Positions 43,694 through 53,139 of a stretch of 64,000 nt of DNA are shown here, in pieces. The stretch is taken from assembly GCA_963777595.1 (NCBI GenBank), contig CAVZRE010000051.1:43531-107530 (forward strand). The letters run 5' to 3'. Position 1 is the first letter of the stretch; each line of letters begins with the position of its first letter. The notes beneath the pieces are model-generated. The model did not search any database. It had not been told where the DNA came from and saw nothing but the letters and a program-made list of their open reading frames with translations. The translations under genes were made by a program, and so were the position numbers. Origin of the DNA: CAVVFX01 sp963777595 (lineage in GTDB: Bacteria > Acidobacteriota > Terriglobia > Bryobacterales > Bryobacteraceae).

Positions 43694-46600
43694 TTCCATA
43701 CCTCATAAATCGCGGGATAAGCTACCAGTTCTAAAACGAAGGACGTGACAATGCCGCCGATCATCGGGGCGGCGATGCGCTTCATGACATCCGCCCCGGT
43801 ACCGGCCGACCACATGATCGGCACCAGGCCCATGAACATGCACGCCACCGTCATGAATTTTGGACGGATGCGCTTGACTGCGCCCTGCACGATGGCGGCC
43901 TGCAGATCTGCCAGATTTCGCAGGCGTCCGTCGCGGCGCGCTTGCTCGTAGGCCAGATCCAGATACAGCAGCATGAAGACGCCGGTCTCCGCATCCACCC
44001 CCATCAGGGCGATCAGTCCCACCCAGACCCCGATGCTCACGTTGTAGCCCAGCAAGTAGAGGAACCAGATTGCGCCGACGGCCGAGAAGGGCACGGCCAT
44101 CAGGATAATCGCTGTCTTGAAGATCGATTTGGTGTTGATGTAAAGCAGCAGCGTAATGAGCAACAGGGTCAGCGGCAGGATGAACTTCAACCGTTGCTTG
44201 ACGCGCTCCATGGCTTCATACTGTCCGCTCCAGGCGATGGAATAACCGGCTGGCAGCCGGAGCGTGTCGCGAATCTTACGCTTGGCTTCCGCGACATAGG
44301 TTCCGACGTCGCGGCCCGCGACATCGACATAGACGTAGCCGCTCAGCAATCCATTCTCATCGCGCAGCATAGCCGGTCCGGAGCGAACTTTCAGAGCTCG
44401 CCAGTTGCGACACCGGAACTTGGGTTGCGCCGTTCATCACCGGTACCAGCACGCGATTCAGGCGGTTGACATCGCCGCGAAAATCGCGGAAGTAGCGGAC
44501 GTTCACCGAGTAGCGTTCGCGGCCTTCGACGGTGGTCGTGACGCTTCGCCGCCGACCGCCGACATCAGGACCGATTGCACATCGTCCACTGCCAGCCCGT
44601 AGCGCGCGAGTTCGTCGCGCTTCCAATCGAAGTCGAGGAAATAGCCCCCGCCGGTGCGTTCGGCGAAAACGTTGCGCGTGCCCTTCACTTGCGGCAGCAG
44701 CCGCTCCAGTTCCATCCCGATGCGCTCGATCACCGCAGTGTCTGCGCCGTAGATCTTGATGCCGACCGGCGTCCGGATGCCGGTGGTCAACATGTCGATG
44801 CGGTTCTTGATCGGCATGGTCCAGGCGTTGGAGGTTCCCGGAATGCTGCAGCGCTTCGTTCATCTCGTCCACCAGTTGTTCGGTCGAGATGTGGTCGGGC
44901 GTAAGGTGCTGCAGTCCGGTCCGTACCCATTGCGGCGCGTTTCTGGGCAACCGCTTGGTCCACCAGGTTTCGCGCTTCCGCCATTCTTCCACGGGCTTGA
45001 GCGTGATGATGGTTTCCATCATCGAGAGCGGCGCGGGATCGGTGGGAGTTTCGGCGCGTCCCGCTTTACCCAAGACCGTCCGGACTTCCGGAAACCGCAT
45101 CAGGATGCGATCCTGCAGTTGCATCAGCCGTTGCGCCTCGGTACACCGAGATGCCGGGCAGCGTCGACGGCATGTAGAGCAGCGCGCCTTCATCGAGCGG
45201 CGGCATGAACTCCGAGCCCAGTCTTCTGGTAGATCGGGAGGGTAGCGAAGACCAGCACGCCGCCCCCGCGATCACCACCCATTTCCAGCGGAGCGACCAG
45301 GCGCAGACGGGCTCATAGATGCGGATCAGGATCCGGCTGATGGGGTGGTTTTCTTCCGAATGAATCTTCCCGACCAGCACCGCGTTCACCACGCGCGCGA
45401 GCCAGCGCGGCCGGAACTCGAAGTTACTCATGTGCGTGAACAGCAGCCGCATGGCGGGGTCGAGCGTGATGGCCAGCACCGCCGCCACGATCATCGAGAA
45501 GTTCTTGGTGTAGGCCAGCGGCTTGAACAGGCGGCCTTCCTGCGCTTCCAGCGTCAGCACCGGGAGGAACGAGACTGCGATCACCAGCAGCGCAAAGAAG
45601 CTCGGCCCGCCGACTTCCTTCACGGCTTCGATCACGACGCGATGATAGTCCTCCTTGCGGCCGGTGCGCTCCCACTCCTCGAGCTTCTTGTGGGTCTGCT
45701 CGACGACCACGATCGCCGCGTCCACCATCGCGCCGATGGCGATCGCGATGCCGCCGAGCGACATGATGTTCGACGAGAGTCCCATCATCTGCATCGGGAT
45801 GAATGCAATCACAATCGCGATCGGAATGGTGAAGACCGGAATGATGGCGCTGGGAAAGTGCCAGAGAAAGATCATGATCACGATGGAGACAATGATCATC
45901 TCCTCGATCAGCGTGTGCTTCAGATTGTCGATGGAGCGCAGGATCAGTTCCGAACGGTCGTAGGCGCTGACAATTTTCACGCCGGGCGGGAGCCCGGGTT
46001 CCAGTTCGTGCAGCTTGGCTTTCACGCGCTCGATGACGTCCAGCGCATTTTCGCCCTGGCGCGTGACCACGATTCCCGTCACCGCGTCGCCCTGTCCGTT
46101 CCAGTCGGCGATGCCGCGGCGGATGTCGGGCCCCAGTTCGACCCGGCCCACATCTTTCACCCGAACCGGAACGCCGCCCGGGCTGGCCGAACAACACGAT
46201 GCTGCCGATGTCCTCCGTCGACTTCGCATAGCCGCGGCCGCGCACCATGTATTCCGCGCCGGACATCTCCACCAGCCGGCCGCCGACATCGTTGTTGCCT
46301 CCGCGCACCGCTTCCACTACTTTCGTGATCGGGATGTTGTAGGCCTGCAGTTTGATGGGATCGACATTCACCTGATACTGGCGCACGAACCCGCCCAGTG
46401 GCGCGACCTCCGCCACGCCCGGCACCGCTCGCAATTGATAGCGCAGGAACCAGTCCTGGACAGACCGCAATTCTGCGAGGTTGTGTTTACCCGTGGTGTC
46501 GATAAGCGCATATTGAAAGACCCAGCCGACGCCGGTGGCATCCGGTCCGATCTCCGACTTCACGCCTTGCGGCAGGCGCGGGAGCACGGCCGACAGATAC

Positions 46601-46932
46601 TCCAGCGTCCGCGAGCGCGCCCAATAGATATCCGTGCCTTCTTCGAAAATAATGTAGACGAACGAGTAGCCGAAATCGGAAAAACCGCGCACTGCTTTTA
46701 CTTTGGGCGCCCCCAACATGGACGTCACGATCGGATACGTAACCTGGTCTTCCATGATGTCCGGGCTGCGGTCCCAGCGGGAATAGACGATCACTTGCGT
46801 GTCGCTCAGGTCGGGAATGGCATCAAGCGGCATCCTCATCATCGACCAGATGCCCCACGCAACCGCGAATCCCACCAACAGGAACACCACGAACTTGTTG
46901 CGCCCGCTGAATTCGATCATGTGGTTGATCAT
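43654..46932 (-). CDS. cusA: CusA/CzcA-type heavy-metal RND efflux pump, about seven frameshifts
   Basis: Inner-membrane RND pump; corrected length about 1091 residues, as expected. Seen are MINHMIEFSGRNKFVVFLLV, RMPLDAIPDLSDTQVIVYSR, GVKIVSAYDRSELI, the 12 membrane helices, LGSEFMPPLDEGALLYMP and TGIRTPVGIKIYGAD, all typical of the Cu/Ag CusA branch. Frame breaks lie near 46187, 45222, 45143, 44846 and 44398 (one extra base each) and near 45264 and 44541 (one base missing). Net excess is three bases, and each repair restores a family motif. The start overlaps the cusB stop as ATGA. With CusB and CusC it would export Cu(I)/Ag(I) from the periplasm. The assignment to copper rather than Co/Zn/Cd rests on CusB. 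Confidence 0.85.
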
Positions 46933-48120
46933 TTGGCCTTCAACCGGCTCTCCGAATCGATCAGAAAGTTCGCGGAGGTTACGATGCGCTCGCCTTCCCT
47001 CAGGCCGCGAGTGATCACGATTCGATCATCCAACTGATCTCCCGTCTCGACGTTTCTCGGCTCCAGATTGCCGTTGCCACGATCGATGAAGACGGTTTGC
47101 CGCGCACCGGAATTCAGCACGGCGTCCATTGGAACCGTTAGCTGGCGTGACCCGCCGAACGTAAACTCGACATCGACAAACATATCGGGACGCAGCTTCA
47201 TCTCCTCATTCGGAACTTCGAGGCGCGCTTTCACCGTACGGGTCTGCGGATCTACTTGCGGCTGTATGTTGTCTACCCGGGCAAGGAACTCCGCACCGGT
47301 GCCGTAGGGCATTTTCACCATGGCTGGCTGACCCAGGTGAATCTTGGAGACATCAGCTTCGAACAGATCTGCCATCACCCACACGCGGCTCAGGTCGGTA
47401 ATCGCATAGAGTTCCGTTTCAGGCGTGACGCGTTGATTGGCGAAGGAATTTCGCGCGGTGATGAAGCCGGCCGCGGGAGAGTAGATGGTGATCGACTGAA
47501 TCGGCTTCCGGGTCCGCTCCAGTTCTTCTATTTGCGAGGCGCTCAAGTCCCACAACTCCAGGCGCTTGCGCGAGGCTTCCACGATCCCGTCACCATCCTG
47601 CATGACTTCGCGTGCTTTTAAAGCCAGTAAGTACTCCTTCTGGCTCGCCAGCATCTCAGGACTATACACCGTTACCAACGGGTCGCCCTTCTTCACTGGC
47701 GCGCCCATAAAGTCCACATGGACATGCTCGATCCAGCCCTCGATCTTGGGATGGACGCGTGCCACGCGGGTTTCGTCGATGGCTATCTTACCCACCGCTC
47801 TGAGAGTCTCGCTGACTGAGGTGTATTCGGCTGTCCCGAACTTCACTCCGATCATCTGTTGCTTCTCCGGCGAAATTTGTATGGTTCCAGCAGCCGGAGA
47901 TGACGCTGCCGGCTCGTCGTACACCGGTACCAGGTCCATGCCGCAATCGGGCGCGATGCCGGGTTTATCCGACTTGTAGGCCGGGTGCATGGGATCCTGC
48001 CAGTAGAGGATTTTTCGCTCTGCTTTTCTTGGCTCGCCCTTCCAGCGGCCGGCGACGAATCCCGCGCCAACCAACACTGCCAAAGCGGCAATACGAATCT
48101 GAAGACTTAACAAAGCCCAT
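46929..48120 (-). CDS. cusB: Copper/silver efflux periplasmic adaptor CusB, start-proximal frameshift
   Basis: Membrane-fusion protein of about 396 residues joining CusA to CusC. The hydrophobic anchor is followed by KILYWQDPMHPAYKSDKPG and APDCGMDLVPVYDE, matching the metal-binding N-terminus of E. coli CusB (FWYDPMYP..FDKPGKSP..MDLVPKY). The lipoyl/hairpin (KIEGWIEHVHVDFMGAPVKKG) and beta-barrel (TRTVKARLEVPNEEM) parts follow. AGGAGG sits 6 bases before an ATG at 48120 that overlaps the cusC stop as TAATG. That ATG is in frame only if one G of the GGG run at 48115-48117 is removed; otherwise translation must begin at the TTG at 48113. The stop overlaps cusA as ATGA. Confidence 0.88.
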
Positions 48121-49372
48121 TAGTGACCTCCTGCCATGAGATCCATGCCCGTTACTTCCTCCATGCGGGTAATTGCCAGGTGATAATTCAACATTTGCTC
48201 GTGATAGTCCATTTCATAGTCGAGCGCCGCGGTTTGATTGTTTAATATCGAGAGGAAATCGACTCCTCCTGTTTCATAGGCCGCGAGCGAGGATTCCACC
48301 GTCAGGCGCGCCTGCGGCAATGATTGTCTTGGTATAGAGTTCGGTGATCTGATATGCCGCGTCTGCTTGCGAGTAATCGTCGGCCAGTCGCAAGTCGAGA
48401 GCCAGTCCCGTTGCATCATAGGCATGCCGGGCCTCCGACACCGCGATGGCTTGCTCTGTCACTTCGGCCCGCTGTTTACTTCGAAAATAGAGCGGAATCT
48501 TGATATCCGCATGAAAGGAATAGAACGGCGGCAGCCCAGCCCATGTTGTAATAGCCGCCGGTGACGGCGTAGTCCGGATAGTAGTCCTTGCGCGCCAGAC
48601 GAAGCGCGCTTTCAGCACGTTCGGCCAGCTTTTGATCCCGCACACGCGACGGCGAGCGTTCGCGTGCCATGCTCTGCAGGTCGGCCAAGGTCTCCTGCAG
48701 CGGTCCTACGTGCGGTTCTCCAGGTTCCGGCAGCGGCGTGTTCGACGGCAAGTTGAGCAGGCTATTGATCTCGGCTTCCCGCACATGTCGTTCGCGGTCG
48801 AGCTGCACCATCTTCAGATCGACAAGCGAGACCTGCAATTGCGCTTTGAAGACGTCCTGTTGGGCTGCTTTGCCGGCGGAATAACGAACTTCCGTGATAG
48901 ACAAAAGCGACTTCAACAACGCCCGATTCCGCTCCAGCACCTCGCGGCCGGCATAGTAATGCTGCAAGCGGAAAAATGCCTGCTTGACCCGCGCCACGAC
49001 GCTCAGCCGGACTTCGTCGAACTCCGCAAGATCCGCGTCGGCTTCCTTGCGGGCTACAGTCGAGCGCAGCTGTTGCTTCCCCGGATAAGGAATCTCCTGC
49101 GTGATAGAGAAACCAACACTTGACGTCGGGTTATGACCGAGCCCGGCGCCCGGTAACGGATTACCGTTGCTGTTCCAACCCGGCGAAAATATGGGCTCCG
49201 GCAGGCTCGATGCTTGCGATGGACGCTGCCGCGCGGCCTCGTACTTCTTCTGCGCAGTCAGGATCTCCTGATTCTGATCGAGAGCCTGCGCCACAAGATC
49301 TTCCAGTTTGAGCTCCTGGGCCCCAGCGCGCGATATACACAACGCGGCGGCCAGCAAGAATTGCAACTGCAA
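48120..49372 (-). CDS. cusC: TolC-family outer-membrane efflux channel (CusC/CzcC type), two frameshifts
   Basis: Outer-membrane factor; corrected length 416 residues. A signal peptide (LQFLLAAALCISRAGA) is followed by the TolC repeat architecture (LEDLVAQALDQNQEILTAQKKYEAA; LAEFDEVRLSVVARVKQAFF; and later ALDYEMDYHEQMLNYHLAITRMEEVTG). The TTG at 49372 is the start: AGGAG lies 7 bases upstream and no in-frame ATG exists. Extra bases near 48538 and 48320 break the frame; removing them gives YYNMGGLPPFYSFHADIKIP and YTKTIIPQARLTVESSL. It forms the exit duct of the CusCBA pump and precedes cusB with an overlapping TAATG. Confidence 0.85.
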
Positions 49373-49469
49373 TGATTTGCTCCTTCCATTGTTGATTTCT
49401 CGAACGCAGACGCAACGGGGACGTCGGTCTGTGTCTTTGCAGTCCTGGAACTAAATCAAGCTCCTGGAA

Positions 49470-49829
49470 CTATATCAAGAAGGAAGAGTGAAATAAGAAA
49501 AGTTCGGGAGGGGTATCGTCAATCGGTCGACACCTCGTCGACGTTAATCGCCCGCCGCATGCCTCCACCTCAACGCCCACATGCGATCCGGCATCGAGAG
49601 TCACCACAGTCGACGAAATTGTCGGCGCAACGAATCGCTGCACGCCAATAGGATTTGCCTGGCAGGAGGAACGCGCCGGCATCCTCTTACACGCACCGTG
49701 AGCGCAGCACTTCTCTGCAGACTTGGCATCGAGGAGCTGCGCCCAACAGGCGACGTTAGAGGAGGCAAACAGGAGGAGTGAGAGGACGACCGTCAATCCC
49801 TGGGAGACGAATTTAGGTAGTGCTCTCAT
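49470..49829 (-). CDS. Small Cys-rich secreted protein at the head of the cus operon
   Basis: 119 residues: a signal peptide (GLTVVLSLLLFASSNVACWA), then a short region with CCAHGACKRMPARSSC and later EACGG and RC. The clustered Cys, His and Met residues after a secretion signal suit a periplasmic Cu(I)/Ag(I) or other metal carrier, but no family was recognised. A second feature is the C-terminal TPPELFLFHSSFLI, a hydrophobic ending. The ATG at 49829 is chosen over an earlier in-frame start at 49874 because it gives a clean signal peptide. It is 97 bases upstream of cusC, on the same strand. Confidence 0.68.
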   Translation of the reverse strand: MRALPKFVSQGLTVVLSLLLFASSNVACWAQLLDAKSAEKCCAHGACKRMPARSSCQANPIGVQRFVAPTISSTVVTLDAGSHVGVEVEACGGRLTSTRCRPIDDTPPELFLFHSSFLI

Positions 49830-49835
49830 CGCTCT

Positions 49836-49859
49836 GGAATTTGCATTCCACCGGCCAAA
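49836..49859 (-). promoter_or_regulatory. Sigma54-like element and inverted repeat upstream of the cus operon
   Basis: On the minus strand TTGGCC (49858-49853) and ATGCA (49846-49842) place GG and GC exactly ten bases apart, as in -24/-12 promoters, though it matches the TGGCAC-N5-TTGCA consensus only partly. The same stretch holds GGAAT-TTGC-ATTCC (49836-49849), a 5-bp inverted repeat that could be a metal-regulator operator. The two readings compete. Confidence 0.3.
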
Positions 49860-49987
49860 TGCCAGGAGTAACAAAACAAGAGGCTAGCGCATCCCTCGAG
49901 TCGAGTGTTGGGTCATACGACGCAATTGCCCTAGGGCGACGCACGGTCAAATCGCTCAAATCACGTCCGAACCCTCGCTCCAGCGTC

Positions 49988-51508
49988 TTACTTGGCCTTT
50001 GCCGCAGGCTTGTCAAAAAAGTCTGTCGCGTCGCGCGATCCCAAATAGGGGTAGTTGTCGAACTCCTCTCCGCCCCCCAACGCGCGTGGATCCCGCCAGT
50101 TCTTCAATTGCGCGTCGAGTTGCGCTGCCAGCCGCGCCTTCACCTCCGCACGGGAAGCGTCCGAAGCAACATTTCGCAACTCGGCGGCGTCACTGTGCAA
50201 ATCGTATAGCTCCTCGCCGGGCCGTTTGCCGAAGCCGAGTTCGAACAGATTCGCCACCGCGGGATCGTGCCGGTGGTCCATCATGAATCGTTTGGCGGGG
50301 CCGGGATCGATATCACGATAGGTGTCGGCGCGGCCCGAATCGAAGCCTGCGGGAAAACGGTCCGGCCGGTAATTACGGATGTATAAGTAATCGCGCGTGC
50401 GGATGGCGCGCATCGGATAACCAGCCGTGCTATCGGGCTGGGCAAGGGTATGGCGTTCGCGGCCCGTAAACACGCGGTCTCGTCCCGAATCGGTCCAACC
50501 GGATTTCGATGAGATCAGGATGTTGAGAAAACTGCGCGCCGTCATTCCGGAAGTGGCCTGCAGGCCCGCCGCCTCGAGGAATGTGGGGGCCAGGTCCGGC
50601 AAGCTGATGAAGTCCTCCACCACGCGTCCGCCTGGAACCTTGTTTCCCCATCGCACAGCCAGCGGCACATGAGTTCCATTGTCATAGAGATTCGCCTTCG
50701 CCCGCGGAAACGGCAATCCATTATCACCTGTCACCGCGATGATCGTATTCTCCAGTTCGCCCGCCTGTTCCAGCATCTGCAGCATGCGTCCCAAATGGGT
50801 GTCGAACCATTCGATTTCGAGCGCATAGTCGAGAAGGTCGCCGCGCACTTCGGGCGAGTCCGCCAGCCCGCCCGGCAGGCGTACGTCGGTCAATCGCTTC
50901 CCAGCCTTCAGACCTGTTCCCGCTTCGTACGGACGATGCGGTTCGTGCCCGCCGTACCAGAAACAGAAAGGCTGTCCGGTAGAGCGCGCGGCCAGGAAGT
51001 CTGCGAAGTTGCGCGCGTAGTCGATGTTGTGGATTCCCGTGGTCGGCGGCGGACTCGTGCGTTTGTTATATTCCGGCCCCGCGGGATTGCGCGTTCTGCC
51101 GCCCGGACGAAAATCGCCCGGACCCCATCCTTTGCCCGTGAATCCTACCCGGTAGCCGGCCTGCTCGAGCAGATCTGGATAAACGTCGAACTTCGCGGGG
51201 AGCGTGCTCCAGAGATCGCCCCCCTGTTCGAGGCGCGCGAACCACTGGCCCGTCAATATGGATCCGCGCGAGGCTGTACAGGTAGGTGCAGCCGTATAGG
51301 CATTACGGAACAGAACACCCTCCGTGCAGATGCGGTCGAAGGAAGGTGTCTTGAGGGTCTTGTCACCGGCGATAGAAGCGAATGGCCAGGACCAATCGTC
51401 GGCAATTGCGAACAATATGTTAGGCCGCGGCTTGGCCGCACGGGCAGTGACCGCCGGCGATAACGCGGCAGTGCGTAAGAAGGCTCGTCGGGTTTGGGAG
51501 AATCGCAT
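49988..51508 (-). CDS. Tat-exported sulfatase
   Basis: 506-residue arylsulfatase-type enzyme. A twin-arginine signal (QTRRAFLRTAALSPAVTA) is followed by the metal-binding PNILFAIADDWSWP, the formylglycine motif CTASRGSILTG with Cys77, GFTGKGWGPGDF, YGGHEPHRPYE and VTGDNGLPFPRAK. The YGGHEPHRPY and C-terminal RAIRTRDYLYIRNYRPDRFP segments resemble heparan N-sulfatase-like (sulfoglucosamine sulfohydrolase-type) members, a tentative assignment. The neighbour on the minus strand is a methyltransferase gene 79 bases upstream. It differs clearly from the sulfatase at 11-12.5 kb. Confidence 0.9.
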   Translation of the reverse strand: MRFSQTRRAFLRTAALSPAVTARAAKPRPNILFAIADDWSWPFASIAGDKTLKTPSFDRICTEGVLFRNAYTAAPTCTASRGSILTGQWFARLEQGGDLWSTLPAKFDVYPDLLEQAGYRVGFTGKGWGPGDFRPGGRTRNPAGPEYNKRTSPPPTTGIHNIDYARNFADFLAARSTGQPFCFWYGGHEPHRPYEAGTGLKAGKRLTDVRLPGGLADSPEVRGDLLDYALEIEWFDTHLGRMLQMLEQAGELENTIIAVTGDNGLPFPRAKANLYDNGTHVPLAVRWGNKVPGGRVVEDFISLPDLAPTFLEAAGLQATSGMTARSFLNILISSKSGWTDSGRDRVFTGRERHTLAQPDSTAGYPMRAIRTRDYLYIRNYRPDRFPAGFDSGRADTYRDIDPGPAKRFMMDHRHDPAVANLFELGFGKRPGEELYDLHSDAAELRNVASDASRAEVKARLAAQLDAQLKNWRDPRALGGGEEFDNYPYLGSRDATDFFDKPAAKAK

Positions 51509-51586
51509 AATCGTAACCAGATGACTCCGTCGGAGAATGAGTATCTACATTGATCTTTTGCCCGGAAGCTTGCTCGTTCCAGCGGA

Positions 51587-52267
51587 CTAACTCGCCCGCA
51601 CGTAAGTGCTGGCCACCACCAGATTCCCGGCTAAATATTTCCAACTCGAAGGAAGTATCCACTTCGCCACGGGCACAACGAACTTCCTATGGGACGTCTC
51701 TATATGTCGAACCTGAAATACCCGGCCAACCTCAGCGGCAAAGCTCGATGCAGTCCAGTGATGAGGATGCAACCGGTCGACCCAGAAGAACGGGCGAGTC
51801 CACGCTGGAAAAGTATGGATCATCAACAGGAGAGTCCCGCCAGGGCGCAGGACGCGCCGCACTTCCTTCAGCGCCGCCGCGGGATCGCGCATATGGTCCA
51901 GGGCATTGAAGCAGATCGCGATATCGACCGACGCCGAAGCCAGCGGGAGATGCTCGCCTAAACCGCTCAAAGACAGCGACAGCCCGGACAAGTCCAACTT
52001 GTTCTCGTATTGCGGCAAGAGCGGATCGATCCGGATACGTCCGGCTGCATTTTCCAGAAAGTGAACCAGCCCGTACGGTCCACAGCCGATGTCCAACACG
52101 CGCTGCCCGTCAAACAACTCTCGCGTGCAAGCAAAACGAGCCAGTTCCTCGCTCCAATATTTCGGAATATCCAGATTCTGGTAAGGCGCGGCTTGCTCCC
52201 AGGTTTTCCAGAAATCCAGCTCCAGGCGCTGGGACGCCTGCCACCGGTCTCGCGATACGGCCTTCAC
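51587..52267 (-). CDS. Class I SAM-dependent methyltransferase
   Basis: 226-residue methyltransferase with the SAM-binding motif VLDIGCGPYG and the acidic loop IDPLLPQYENKLDL, then SVDIAICFNALDHMRDP and VLRPGGTLLLMIHTFP, a Methyltransf_11-type fold. The substrate is unknown. GTG at 52267 overlaps the phosphoesterase stop as GTGA, so it is the last gene of the seven-gene row starting with the RRM gene. Earlier in-frame codons up to 52390 are inside the phosphoesterase gene and were rejected. Confidence 0.83.
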   Translation of the reverse strand: MKAVSRDRWQASQRLELDFWKTWEQAAPYQNLDIPKYWSEELARFACTRELFDGQRVLDIGCGPYGLVHFLENAAGRIRIDPLLPQYENKLDLSGLSLSLSGLGEHLPLASASVDIAICFNALDHMRDPAAALKEVRRVLRPGGTLLLMIHTFPAWTRPFFWVDRLHPHHWTASSFAAEVGRVFQVRHIETSHRKFVVPVAKWILPSSWKYLAGNLVVASTYVRAS

Positions 52268-53139
52268 TTCAGTGCGGCCGTCACCTGGTTGGGAATATTG
52301 CCCAGGCCGATATATGGATGGCGCATCGAGTCCAGCCTCACGATCCGGAAGCCTGAGGAATCGGGAGCGATCGGCATGCCCACAGCGCATGTGACTACCA
52401 TATCCAAGTTGCCATCGTGCCCCTCGGCGTTGCGATGGTAGTGGCCGGCAAAAATATACTGGACGCCGTATTCGTGGAAGAGTGCGAGATAACGGGCTCG
52501 ATGTTGTTTCGGAATATTGAAATACTGGTCCGGCTCGTCCGCGGTTACCAGGAAGAACGGGATATGTTGGAAGACGATGACGCGTCTGCCGTCAGCCTTG
52601 GCCTTGGCTAGCTCTGCGCGAAGCCATTTCTCCTGCTTGTCGGCCTCACTCTGCACGTTGATGGGCGCCTGGATCAAACTGGAGTCCAGCACAATACCCC
52701 GTATGTCGCCCGAATCGAACGTGTAGTAATCTGGACCCCAGTTCTTGCGATATCGGGCCAGCGACTCAGGCGTCGGTTCATTCTGGACGTCATGGTTGCC
52801 CGCTACGTTATACAGCTTGATGGAAGAATCGAGCTTCTTGGCGATGCGATGGAATTCGGCGATCTGATCGGCGTCGCCTGGCTTGTTCGTCAAATCGCCG
52901 GTAATGACTACAAACTCAGGCTTCAGCCGATTGACGCTGGCGATGAAGAATTCGAAATTGGCCGTCTCCTGCGCGAAGTCAGCATCCTTGGTATACATCC
53001 CGAACTGCGGATCGGAGGCCTGGATAAAGAATTTCGGCGGTGGCCCAAGCGGCGCGGCCGCTGATTCGCCAGCCGGAGGAGCAGGCGCATGTTGGGCCAG
53101 CAGCGCAACTGCAAAGAAAATTGCGACAAGGTGTCTCAT
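52264..53139 (-). CDS. Exported calcineurin-like metallophosphoesterase
   Basis: 291-residue protein with a signal peptide (LVAIFFAVALLAQHAPA). Dimetal-site motifs are SDPQFG, VVITGDLTNKPGD, YNVAGNHDVQNEP, VIVFQHIPFF and FAGHYHRNAEGHDG. The domain is of the CSTP1-like phosphoesterase type and would act on a periplasmic phosphoester or phosphoprotein. The ATGA start overlaps the response-regulator stop and its own stop overlaps the methyltransferase start, so it is co-translated with both. A phosphoesterase coupled to a two-component system is worth noting; no direct role in dephosphorylating the cytoplasmic regulator is possible if it is truly exported. Confidence 0.85.
   Translation of the reverse strand: MRHLVAIFFAVALLAQHAPAPPAGESAAAPLGPPPKFFIQASDPQFGMYTKDADFAQETANFEFFIASVNRLKPEFVVITGDLTNKPGDADQIAEFHRIAKKLDSSIKLYNVAGNHDVQNEPTPESLARYRKNWGPDYYTFDSGDIRGIVLDSSLIQAPINVQSEADKQEKWLRAELAKAKADGRRVIVFQHIPFFLVTADEPDQYFNIPKQHRARYLALFHEYGVQYIFAGHYHRNAEGHDGNLDMVVTCAVGMPIAPDSSGFRIVRLDSMRHPYIGLGNIPNQVTAALK

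Noticed and set aside
45345..46328. 327-codon open frame on the plus strand
   Set aside because: Antisense of cusA; His/Asp/Arg-rich product typical of a shadow in GC-rich coding DNA.
46015..47037. 340-codon open frame on the plus strand
   Set aside because: Antisense across the cusA/cusB junction, with no recognisable protein features.
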